Origin: Diphasiastrum complanatum
Taxonomy: Eukaryota; Streptophyta; Lycopodiopsida; Lycopodiales; Lycopodiaceae
Reading direction: 5' to 3'
Length of the DNA stretch: 64,000 bases
Assembly: GCA_029204225.1 (NCBI GenBank)
Contig: CM055103.1
Coordinates: forward strand, 21,702,709 to 21,766,708
This document shows, piece by piece, positions 1 to 10,718 of this stretch. The position numbers and the translations under genes are program-made. Under the pieces are notes generated by a model. That model made no database searches and had not been told where the DNA came from. It saw nothing but the letters and a program-made list of their open reading frames with translations. Each line of letters opens with the position of its first letter. Within the stretch, counting starts at the first letter, position 1.

Positions 1-2
1 AA

Positions 3-395
3 CTACTTTCAGCATGGGAAGCAAATGATGGCAAAGCACTTGCCATTGTATCCTTGAATTTGAAAGACACTCAGATTGCTCACGTATCAAACAATACCAC
101 CTCCAAAAAAGCGTGGGATATTCTAACAAGTATCTATGAGACTTCAGATGTATCGACTCGCATATTTCTAAGGAAGAAGGTCCTCACACTCAAGATGAGT
201 GAAGGCACCTCAGTCATTAATCACCTGAACAGATTCAAACAATTGCTGAATGAACTTGCTACCATAGGTTCCCCTATTTCAGAAGAAGACTTAACAATGT
301 CTCTTCTCGCCAGTCTTCCATCCTCCTACAACAATCTAGTATTGCTTCTGAGCAATACTCTTGTGCTATCTTTTCAGAAGCCGATAGCAAGATAA
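3..395 (+). pseudogene. Copia gag fragment (UBN2-type), left part outside window
   Basis: The frame is open from the left edge to 395. It reads as the middle of a Copia Gag capsid-like region: a KKAWDILTSIYE block, then RIFLRKKVLTLKM, then a LLNELATIGSPISEEDLTMS block, ending near SLPSSYNNLV. This order is typical of the plant Copia gag_2/UBN2 domain. It breaks off near residue 115 and runs straight into pol sequence of the opposite strand, so it is a rearranged fragment and not an intact gene. There is no zinc knuckle and no protease. Confidence 0.75.
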
Positions 396-1830
396 AAGAA
401 TGTTGCACTGTCTTGAAGTAGAGATTAGAATTTGAAGTGCTTGGTTTATAGTCGTGATTGATAAGAAAAGTGTTGATCCCTTGAAACCATGCTCTAGTAG
501 ATCTTGCTTCAAGCCATAAAGTGCTATGTGGAGTTTATATACATGATTCTTTTTGCCTAAGATAGTATATTCTTCGAGTTGTATCATGTAGATATCTTCT
601 TTGATAACTCCATTAAGATATGCTAATTGTACATCCATTTGATATATTTCTAGATCGGTTGTAGCAGAAAACAACAATAGAATTATGATCGAAGAATGTT
701 TAACTTTTTACTGAAAGTCTAGTCAACATTATGTATCTGTGAAAATTTTATCGCGACAAGTCAAGATTTCCTTCGATCAATGCTTCCATCGGCCTTGTAT
801 TTGATTTTTAATATCCATTTGTAATCAACTACATTTATGCTGGCAGGCAATGCGACAATAGTCCAAGTCTGATCCTTCATGAGAGATGAATATTCTTTAT
901 CCATAGCTTCCTTCCAAAGATCGGAATCAGGTTGACTAAGTGCTTCGTCAACAATAATCGGCTCCTGAACAAGAAGCCCGCAGATTCGTCGATATACCTT
1001 ATAGGTGGTCTATGATTTCCTGTTGATCTTCTACGAGATGAGCAAAGTTGATTGTTTTCATTATGTTGCTGCAGTGGAAATAGCTTCAGCCTAGAAAACT
1101 TTCGAAAGTGTCGCATGAGCATGCTTAATCTTAGCCGATTCCACTAAGTTTCTGTTCTTTCTCTCAACAAGTCCATTAGACTGAGGTGTGTCCTAATCTA
1201 TAATGCCAAAGTTATGCCTTATTGACAAGAACATAGGTTTTCAAGGCTTGATTTGTGTCAGAATAACAATTAGACAGTCTATATAACTATCCATGCCTCT
1301 TGCCGAGTGCAATGATCTTGTTTGTCTTATCGATAATTTGACATTGATCAGTATCAAACTCTATCCTATGACCTAAATCAGTAATTCTAATTATTGATAA
1401 CAGATTTGTAGAGAGTTTAGGTACATACAAAACACTTGATAGCAGTTTGAATTGATTATGTTGGAACAAGAATCTTACAGTGCCTTCACCTTCGATAGTG
1501 TGTGTGTGTGTGTGTGCTATCGTCACCAAGATGAACAAATTTCTTTGTACTGTAAGACATATAGGAGTGAAGATCCTCATGATGACTGGTCATATGTTGA
1601 GTAGCTTTTAGAATTCTGGATCTAATGATTAGTGCGCTTGCAATACTTACAAAACATCTTCTTCTTTGACTGTGGATCGGATAATTGTTTTTTTTACTTT
1701 GTGTTAGCTTCGATACGGACAGCTTAGAGTTTTTCTTTTTCTGTCGCTTAGAACCTTTGTTGACATTTGTTGGAAGAAGTAATGACGACTCACTAATTCG
1801 AAGGTTATGGACAAACTATCGAGCGTAGCG
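366..1830 (-). pseudogene. Decayed Copia pol (protease edge, integrase scraps, RT fragment)
   Basis: Read on the minus strand from 1830 down: a degenerate protease edge (ATQHMTSHHEDL, with the catalytic DSG lost) and a GAG-pre-integrase block (VLYVPKLSTNLLSI) at 1287-1580. Then an integrase end (ERKNRNLVESAK) near 1150 and a linker/RT start (SDLWKEAMDKEYSSLMKDQTW) near 900. Last is an RT palm fragment with YQMDVQLAYLNG and LYGLKQ at 366-677. Stops and frameshifts separate the blocks and most of the integrase core is missing. A short (GT)n tract at 1499-1517 interrupts the coding sequence. Confidence 0.75.
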
Positions 1831-2300
1831 GAATGAGCCTTCTTTCCTAGTGCATGACTACGCCTATCAATAATTGAACAAAGCTATAATGACAGAAGTC
1901 ACATTCAATCCTTTTAGCGACTAACTTTGAAATCATTAGTACTAAATTGATTCTGTAGCCAAACAATTTAGAGTGTAAAGTGATGTATAGAATATCACAG
2001 CGTTGGAATATTCAACAAATCAGACGAAACAATAAGAGATTTATTAGTTACAAATGACTATAGAAAAGCATACATTCCGACATGATACTGAACACAATAA
2101 AAAGATAGATGATTCAGTAAGTAGCATGTACAAATCAAATGACGAGAGCACAAAGCAATAGCGGATGAAAACCACGCACTCTAAACTATATCTGAGTAAC
2201 TAAAAAACTTTGTCTGATGCACTTCCGCTAGTAAGCGATAAGAGCTAATAGCAATACCCTATAGAGCTCTGAAAACCTTTCTAGAGATTAAACAAGATTA
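1830..2300. other. Stretch without recognisable gene
   Basis: AT-rich sequence between two decayed Copia copies. I see no open frame with family motifs. It may be leftover gag or LTR sequence. Confidence 0.4.
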
Positions 2301-4690
2301 CTACACTGCACTCTACGTAGTCCGAGTCTGGTTCTTGGTAAGAGATGAATACTCTGTATCCATAGCTTCCAAAGATCAGAATCAGGCTGACTAAGTGCCT
2401 CTTTGACAATAGTTGGCTCTTAAACAAGATAAGCTGCAGACTCATCGATATACCTTATAGGTGGTCAGTGTTCTCTGTCGATTTTTTGGAAAATAAAGAA
2501 AGTTGATTGTTTTCATCATGCTGTAGTTGCTGAACTGCAACATCATCTTCTTCGGATTTGTTGTTGATAAGCTATTCGTCTGAAGTGGACGAACTAGGAC
2601 CTTCAATAGTCGACTTGGGAACATAAGTGTTCGATATTTCAAAAGTTTTCCATAGTTTAAGTATACGAGCTTTGCCCTTGCCTTTGTAACTAATGAAAAT
2701 AGATTTGATACTCTATAAGTCGAGCTTCTTCCTGAGATCTTTCCGTATTTTTGCATAAGTGATACATCCAAAAACTCGTAGGTTTGATAATGATGGTTTG
2801 GGGCCTGTCCAAACTTAATTAGGTGTTTTTTCTAAGGGACCTTTAGTCGGACATCTGTTCTGAATATAAGCTATAGTGGAAACAGCTTCAGCCTAGAAGG
2901 ATTTCGGAAGTGTCACATGAGCAAGCATACACTTATCTGATTCGACTAAGATTCTGTTCTTTCTCTCAACAAGTCCATTCAACTGAGGTGAATATGTGGT
3001 AAGTATTGTTACTCAATGCCGTTATTAAGGTAGTAGTTCTTGAATTTGGTAGAGATGTACTCTCTCCCATTGTCACCTCAGTGCTTTAATGCTTTTACCA
3101 GTTTCCATTTATGCACACTCTTTGAATTGTTGAAAGATTTTGAAAGCCTCCAATTTCTGCTTAATAAAATAAATAGCTGTTCTTCTAGAATATTCGTCAA
3201 TGAAGGTAATGAAATATTTTGCATCAAGCAACGATAGAGTTTGCGTTGGACCACATATATATGAATGAATGATGTCTAGAACATCTTTTGCTGCATGCCT
3301 ATGACTCGATGTAAAAGAAATCCTAGTCCGTTTTCCAAGGATGCAGCTTTGACAGATAGGGAGGTCGACTTTGTTGGCTGGATAGTCAAGATCAAGTTCT
3401 AAGGATGTCTAGACATGTTTGACACAGATGTATGACTCAAGTGTCCTAATCTATAATCCAAAAGTAATGCCTTATTGAAAAGAACAGAGGTTTTCAAGGC
3501 TTGACTAGTGTTAGAATAACAATGAGCTAGTCTATAAAAGTATCCATGCCTCTTGCCGACTGCCGTGGTTCTTATTTGTCCTATCGATAATTTCGGCATT
3601 GATGAGTTCTCTCACTTCACTTTTTAGGGAAAGTGGCTTTCTCTCACTTTGCAAATTTGGGAAGTGACTGGGAACGTTCCTCGTTCAAAGTAGACGACCT
3701 TCGACTTTTTTCTCTCTCTTCGAGATTTTGCGAAAAAGACGAAGGTGCCCTTAAAACAGTTTAACTCATGAAAATAGATGACCTTCGGGAATTTTCTCTC
3801 TCTCTTTGCATTTTTCGAGAAAATGCGAAAAAGGCGAAGGTGTTAAAAACAATTGAACTTTTGAACTGCACAAGTTAAACTTTTTGAACTGTTGCAACTT
3901 TCGCGAAACTGTCACGAATAATTTGCGAAACTGTCGTGAACATAGTTCTTTTCTGCAGACTGTCACATTGTGGCAAACATGGTTCATTTCTGCATACTTG
4001 TTCTAAATGTTAATTTCGTGGAAGTCCTTGAAGATGGCCATGTCTTCAATGACTTCAGATAATTGAACTTAACATCTGAACTTGAATTTATGACAGGATT
4101 GGTTACCCTTTGCTGGAGATCAGCCGAAAGCCTGTTGTAGACGTTCTTCAAATAAATTGGTTGTCTGAGTTTGTGATTCCTACAGCTATCAGATGAGCAG
4201 ACTTTGAACCCAAAATAGGTTTCACTTGACCCTAGATCAAAGATCAATAAACGTGCAGGAAGAATCATGAAATAGAAATCTGATCCAATAAAGACTTGAA
4301 GCTGTTGATGTGAGAAGTGATGGTAGTAGAATCAAACATGTTAAGAGTAAAGAACTTCCTTCTAAGATGTAATCTAGTGGTTACATCATGAGTCTGATGA
4401 TTTGATAACAAATCTAATGCATCCTTAGAGGTTTTGCATGTGGTAACGTGGGATATTTGGGAGTCGGCCAGATTGAGTGTGATGCATGCTAAGGCCTTCT
4501 GATCTTTGATCTTCCATGCCTAAGCCTGATCACCATCTTCTGGCTTCAGGTCAGCACGTTCTACTACATTCCAATATCATCCGGAGTTTTAACTTCCAGA
4601 TGTAGAAGTTAGAACCATTGAACTTGTCAATGATTCTAGCCTCGTTGAATGATGACGAAGAGTTACCTATATGAGACATGTCAATAGTAA
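2300..4690 (-). pseudogene. Second decayed Copia element: gag and pol relics
   Basis: On the minus strand, 4690-4270 reads as gag start (MSHIGNSSSSFNEA), then SQISHVTTCKTSKDALDLL and RLHLRRKFFTLNMF. This matches the gag fragment at the left edge. From 3600 to 2300 come GAG-pre-integrase (GKRHGYFYRLAH), integrase (a DNGREYISTKF block with the second catalytic Asp), a FWAEAV-like block with a stop in place of Trp, and a linker with SQPDSDLW. Many stops are present and RT/RNase H is absent. The gag and pol parts are separated by an AT-rich insert that belongs to a direct repeat. Confidence 0.7.
3700..4286. repeat. Direct repeat, copy 1 (~0.55 kb)
   Basis: Closely matches 5040-5616. Shared landmarks in order: GAAGGTGCCCTTAAAA, TGAAAATAGATGACCTTC, GAACTGCACAAGTTAAAC, a CTGTCGCGAA-like tract and an end at GGAAGAATCATGAAATAGAA. 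A minus-strand frame of 94 codons is preserved in both copies (3984-4268), beginning MILPARLLIFDLGS. I do not recognise it. Confidence 0.8.
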
Positions 4691-4734
4691 TACAAATAGA
4701 ACACACTTAATCTCTCGGTTTATATGAGTTGTGC

Positions 4735-4980
4735 TCTAATACCAATCTGATGGGGCAAGGGAGATAGAAGAACGTGAACAAAGAAGAGAGTAGGAATATT
4801 GCGGAACAGCTCTCCCGGTACAATCAGCTGCTAGATGCAAAAACAATCTAATAGAAAGCTTATGCTAAATATAATCACAACCTTTTGGTGTTCTAATTGC
4901 CCAACAGAATCTTAAAAATTAATTCATACTCACAAATGAGAGTATAGTCCACCGAAGAGATTAGAGATGGTTTGTGTGTG
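4735..4980 (-). repeat. Probable Copia 5' LTR with degenerate primer-binding site
   Basis: GCTCTAATACCAAT at 4732-4745 is the reverse complement of a tRNA-iMet type primer-binding site (TGGTATTAGAGC). It sits just upstream, in minus orientation, of the gag relic. The sequence to its right, from TGATGGGGCAAGG, is therefore the likely LTR. A (GT)n tract lies at 4973-4989. No partner LTR was found. Confidence 0.45.
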
Positions 4981-5039
4981 TGTGTGTGTGGTATTACTGA
5001 AAAATGGATTTAATGAGAAGTTTAGTTCTGAAAGATTTT

Positions 5040-5616
5040 GCGAAAAAGGCGAAGGTGCCCTTAAAAAAGGCAAAGGTGCCCTCAAAAAGACAAAGGCGAA
5101 GGTGCCCTTTAAACAATTTAACTCATGAAAATAGATGACCTTCAAAAATTTTCTCTCTCTTCGCATTTTTCAAAAAAATGCGAAAAAGACGAAGGTGTTA
5201 AAAACAGTTGAACTTTTGAACTGCACAAGTTAAACTTTTTGAACTGTTGCAACTTTTGCGCAGCTGTCGCGAACGTATTTTGTTTCTGCAGACTGTCGCG
5301 ACATTGTGGCAAACATAGTTCATTTCTGCAAACTTGTTCTTAATATTAATTTCGTGAAAGTCCTTGAAGATGGCCAAGTCTTCAATGACTTCAGATAATT
5401 GAACTTAACATCTGAACTTGAATTTATGATAGGATTGGTTACCCTTTGCTGGAGATCAGCCGAAAGCCCATTGTAGACGTTCTTCAAATAAATTGGTTGT
5501 CTTAGTTTGTGATTCCTGTAGGTATTAGATGAGCAGACTTTGAACCCAAAATAGGTTTCACCTGATCCTAGATCAAAGATCAATAAACGTGCAGGAAGAA
5601 TCATGAAATAGAAATT
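5040..5616. repeat. Direct repeat, copy 2 (~0.55 kb)
   Basis: Second copy of 3700-4286, with small internal duplications of GGCGAAGGTGCCC-type units near its start. The same unrecognised minus-strand frame is open at 5320-5604. The copies differ by scattered substitutions, many of C/T or G/A type. Confidence 0.8.
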
Positions 5617-8600
5617 ATTCGTTCACCAAGGAGACAACTGTGGGCTTAATTTCCAACAACAAAACTTGTCTCTACACAGGAGTAATAACTCAAAATCCAA
5701 AGACACACTAAGCTATAAATGTTCCAAACGTGTTGATCTTCTCCAAATAAAAGTTCATCACATTTATGTAATCTAAAATTACAAGAACCATTGGGTGAAT
5801 TAACTCTTTATTTCTGAGATCAACTTCCAAAAGCTAAATAAATTCATTTTTCTAATAGTCTAAATCCTATCCACAATTTCTTATAGATAATAGTGCTTCT
5901 TGGTACAAATATTCTAAAATACAACAATTCAATCAACTAAAATCTCTAGGAGATCCATCAAGTTTCAAATAAGTATAACTCACTCCAAAGTAGTAGAGTT
6001 ACTCTGAGTTAATAGCCCCATTTCTAGCATCACATGCAAGAAATCAACAATCCATCTAGATCTCAGTAGATGAAACTGTCTCCTATAAATTCGGAGATAT
6101 AGATTGAACTTGTACACAAACACATATAGGCTACAATTTGTAGTAGAATACCATCCACTAAGGTAATTTCTCAATTTGGATTCTTTATGAAAAACGTGAG
6201 TTATCAAATTTCAAACCGTCAGGTAGTCAAAGACAGAAAGCATACCAACATGATATCAATAACCATCTTCATTTGCCAAAAACTTTAGATTATAGTCTAG
6301 AACTAAATCTAGATATCCAAAGTTCTACTGAATTTTCCAAAAATTCAGTTGTCATTTTTGGAATCATCATGATTCATTATCCAATTGAGTGCTCTGGGAT
6401 ACAATCATTAATGAATTGAGTTTATTTTTCAGCTGAGAAATACTCACCCAAGAAATCCGTATGCACACAATTTCAACCGATAAATCATGATGACTCACAA
6501 ATCATGTGTCTTACAAGCAATATACACAAAACAAACAGTTCCTGGTGTGAATTCTCTTCGCATTGTCCATTTTTCCAATTAACTTCTTCAAGAGTAAACC
6601 AATTACTCAAGGTAATTGCTAATGATTCGAAAAATATCAAATGTTAGGTGCAGATCTTAATTGTACCGTACAACACCACATTTAGATCCTTATCCAAATC
6701 ACTTTTAAGTTAATTAATAAGTCTTTTATAGAAAGATCCAATAACTTTGCAAGTATCTGTTTCAACAATACTTGATCATATGTCTATTTATCGACTAGGT
6801 TAAGTGCACCAAACCCTAACAACCAGGAAGACATAGTAGATCCATACAAGATTAAACGTGCACATATGAGAATAATCTCACTATGACCCATAACGCAAAG
6901 TTCTATCTGGCAGATTCCTCCAGAATCCGCATATGTTATTCTCATATCTCATTGAGAATCTTGTAACTCAGCTACAAAAGAATTCTATTTCTCGTGAGTA
7001 AATAACATACCTGGGAAATCTCTGAGACTAGGCATACATCCTCTCTCACGAGTTTTCCAACCCACTTACAACTTTGTACCAAATTTCCCTCATCAATCCC
7101 TCCTTGATCCTAGTATTCCAACTAAGATTAGGTTGATTTTACACAGACATTCCAATAATAAAATTCACTTCTATCCCTCACAACCTAGGATTAGTGACTT
7201 CTGATCTTATTCAGTACTACTTATAATAATTTCCAATTTCAATCCATCTCTAGTTCTAGATTGTTCCAACACAATCTCTAGAGAATTTCTCTCAACTTTG
7301 TGCAGCTGATAGGTCCTTATATTAGAATCTTACTCATCACTTCACCCCTCCTTTTAAAAGAAATTTCCAATTCCTTATAAAAGTTTTCTAGAGAGATGAC
7401 AAATGAAAATATCAGAATTGTGAAAAGTTTATAATAAGTGTCTTCCAAACATGATTCACTCTATTATACACAAGACTTTTCTTCTAGATATTCTCAACAC
7501 TAGTGACAGTAACTATCATCTATTTGAGATCTATCTATGCATAAGAGACAATATGGGATTAGAAAATTGAAATAAGAATACCTTGGAACATTCCACATCC
7601 CAAGCCTTAATCAAGTAGTAATTCACATGATTATAAATAGTCCTTCAGAAAATAATTTACATGCCGGAAGGATCATATGAATTTTATCTGATGTCCAAGA
7701 ATGAGAAATTTAAAAGAAGTAAGGATTCTTTTAAAAAGTGAGAAATAGTTTTAAGGGCTCTCCAATTTTGCAAATTATGAGATACCATTAATGGGTCTAG
7801 ACTAAATTTCGAAATTTTCCAAAATACCCTTCAATTAACCAAGGATCTAATTTTTCCCATAATGTAAATAGGTACTCAAACTTACCATTGATAATTAGAT
7901 CTTTACAGTCCTAGAATTCTCTTTCCGAAATTATTGATGTCTTATATAACCATCTCTTCCTTCCAAACAATCCTTAACCGCCATATCTGATATTCTAGAG
8001 ATCTGAAGAATCAATCTAGAATTCCTATACCAAGTATAGTCACATATCATTATAACCAAACGCTGGAGAATCCATAAATTTATTCCCAGATACAAAAGGA
8101 TTACTATAAGGCTCCACATACAGATTACTATCACATCTTAAGTATTTTTGGTTAGTAAACTTTATCAATCAAGGATCCATATCCTTAAAAGGAAGCCATT
8201 TACAATACTAACAACTTGAATTTGATCCATATGTTCCTTATTCATCCAAATCATATTAAAATTTACGGTCATTCTCATGGTCATACCTGACATCAAATAG
8301 GAATTCAACTAAATGAAATCTATTAATCAATTTTACTTATGAACTACTCCATAACCGGAATTATGAAATTTTCACATGGGAATTATCAAGAAATTTAAAT
8401 TACATAACTCAAACTCATATAGTAACGCAGGTGTCCATTTTCTTCCTCCCTTAGATTTTTCGGTCCCCCGAATTTTTTTGTCAACTAAGGTACTAGAAAT
8501 TTCCTTTAACACATAGCAAATGATAATTAGTCTTTCCTTTTCATTAACCCAGCTCGTTGAAGTGGTCATTTTGATGCAACTTATAAAAGTATAAAAATAG

Positions 8601-9780
8601 AAAATTTAAAATTTGGACTACTATATTCTTTTACTGTATTCGACAAATATCCTTGAATCGAATAAAGAATACTTCTAGTTAATAACAATACCTTGTTCCA
8701 TTAGTTCTACAAAATTTGACTTTAGCAAGTATTTTACTTAAAGCTTTAAGTTGCCATTCATTAATGATCGAAATCACTGAGAATGCAATGGAAACCCCAT
8801 TGGTCCGAAAAGGAAAAAAAAATCATATGGACTTAAAAAATCCATATCCCAAAATTAACTCATTACACCGGGAGTAATCTTACTCCAGAGTCAACCATTA
8901 AAAAGCATAGTAGCTGGAAATCAAAATCCCATTACCGAGTACCTTCTTGGAAACCATTTTGCGAAGAATACAAATTTGATGTTAATTCTAATTTAGATCT
9001 AAAACCATAAATTTGTCGTTAGCATTAACACAACTACAAACTTATGTCTTCATCTCCATTCTCTTTCACAGGTATCCTCGCTGCCTTCTGATCCGAGATT
9101 AATCTGATGCTGCCTGCGTTTTTATCTCAGGTACACCCTACGCTCCAATTCATAATCACTTGACCTTGTTCGTACACTCTCATGGATAAAGGTGCACAAT
9201 TACTAAGTTAAGAATATATTTTCCAAATGCACCTTTCCCTGATTCCATAACAGGAGAGCGTACTTCACAACAATTCAACATGACTTGAATTGAAGGGAAG
9301 GATCAGCCGCAACAAATCCCATATCTCTGGGAGACCAAGTCTTGCAATTCCAGGAGGAGATACACAAGAGATCACAGCACAACTCGAATCAATCAAGGAA
9401 ATATACCGAAGAGTTTTCAAGATTTAAGATTGCAGGGATTCAAATCCTAACACTATTTTTTCTCAGCATCGAACATAGAATTGACAAAATTGTAATTCCA
9501 TTCAAGGTTCTCAATTCGCATGATTCCAAAGAGGATCAGTTCTTTTAGGGAAAAAACTACAACCCTCATCATGCTGTAATTACTCCACGGAACAACACCT
9601 CTAATAATTTAATTCGCTAGATAAATTGATCTTAATCAGTCAATCATTACACCAAATTTAGACATGCATGAAATAATCACCAAAGAACACTACGGACCCT
9701 TGCAACTATCAAAGCCATAGGATGTGAGTCTAAGCAACAAGCTACATGATTCACCCATGCAAATCATTCCACATGAATTG
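5617..9780. other. AT-rich intergenic stretch without recognisable gene
   Basis: About 4.2 kb with only short chance frames and no family motif on either strand. Because an LTR relic lies at its right end in minus orientation, it may be the non-coding body of an old LTR element. I cannot support that from motifs. Confidence 0.4.
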
Positions 9781-9995
9781 GAAAACTTCCTCCTGCATAT
9801 ATTCGTCACATGTACATGCACTACTCCATATGTCTCAATTAGAGTGTCTGGGTCCTCTCAAGGTCATTAGTTTTAAACAGGCCTCGACATGGAATTAAAT
9901 CTCGGTGTAATCAATAATCTCAAACACCGGAGGGCCGGTCTACCATATTAGGACTATTCTAAGTCCTTAACAGAATATGGCCATAACAGAATATG
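9780..9995 (-). repeat. LTR relic, family starting TGTTAYGTCC
   Basis: On the minus strand the sequence runs from TGTTATGGCCATATTCTG through AATAGTCCTAATATGG and AATGACCTTGAGAGGACCCA. The same order is seen at 24543 (plus) and 39000 (plus), which defines one LTR family. A short duplication of AGAATATGGCC is present at its 5' end. Confidence 0.6.
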
Positions 9996-10204
9996 GCCAC
10001 GACATTCAAAATGGTGCACAAACGGTGAAGTTATCATCGATTTTGTGAAAACTTGTAACCCTCGTATGATAGTTTCCACAAACTACAAAGTTCCCAATTT
10101 TTGCCCATTTTTGACAATGTGTATGGTTATGTGCATGAGTAAGATTTTGAGGTGACACACATTTATCATAAGGGCCATGTATTTCGCCCATGCAAGCAAC
10201 ATAG

Positions 10205-10302
10205 TGCAACCTACGTACGGAGAGCGAAAGCGAAAGAGAGATTGAGAGAGAGAGACTCTGAGTGAGAGAGAGAGAAAGAGAGAAACACACACACACACAC
10301 AC
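10205..10302 (+). promoter_or_regulatory. GA-rich and CA tract upstream of the acetyltransferase gene
   Basis: A purine-rich run (GAGAG units, about 70 bp) followed by (CA)10 lies 180-270 bp before the first ATG of the HGSNAT-like gene. GA repeats are known in plants as BBR/BPC binding sites and as 5'-UTR elements, so a promoter or leader role is plausible. No TATA box is convincing. Two very short upstream frames start at ATGs near 10368 and 10400. Confidence 0.4.
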
Positions 10303-10478
10303 GCGGGGCTAGAGCAGTATACAAACTGCACAGTGCGGGTGTTGTGGTGATCGTTGTGGTGCCGTGGATGAGGACGAGGATGTGGCTATCAAATGAATGA
10401 ATGTTGCCGTCTTTTTGTGCTAGAGCTCAGAAGTTAGAACCATTGGGCGTCTAGACTCTACCGTGCCATTTCTGTTGT

Positions 10479-10718
10479 ATGATGATGCATCCTGAGCATG
10501 GAATTGTTGATGAGTCCAACATGGATTCAGAATTGGAAGACAAGGAGAGTAGAAGAGTTGTGCGAGCCAAAGAGAGTAAACCGTGGGGCAAGTACTGGAG
10601 AGCACACAGCCTTACAAGGAGTTTGGCTCCAGAAAATACAGAAGACCCCAATTTGGTCGCAAGTGCGAAGAAGTCACGTGTTGCAACTCTTGACGTCTTT
10701 CGAGGGCTTACAGTTGCG
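10479..10718 (+). CDS. HGSNAT-like exon 1
   Basis: 80 codons from the first of three consecutive ATGs to the donor GCG|GTAAGC, phase 0. It encodes a polar cytosolic N-terminus and then SRVATLDVFRGLTVA, the invariant start of the family's first membrane segment. I chose the first ATG because nothing in the sequence separates the three. Intron 1 is 310 bp. Confidence 0.88.

Noticed and set aside
5980-9548. Isolated frames of 60-75 codons in the AT-rich upstream region
   Set aside because: Length and composition fit chance. No splice-linked partners or motifs.
10006-10331. Minus-strand frames rich in Cys/Val and Ser/Leu
   Set aside because: They are translations of the GA and CA microsatellite upstream of the acetyltransferase gene and have no homologous motif.
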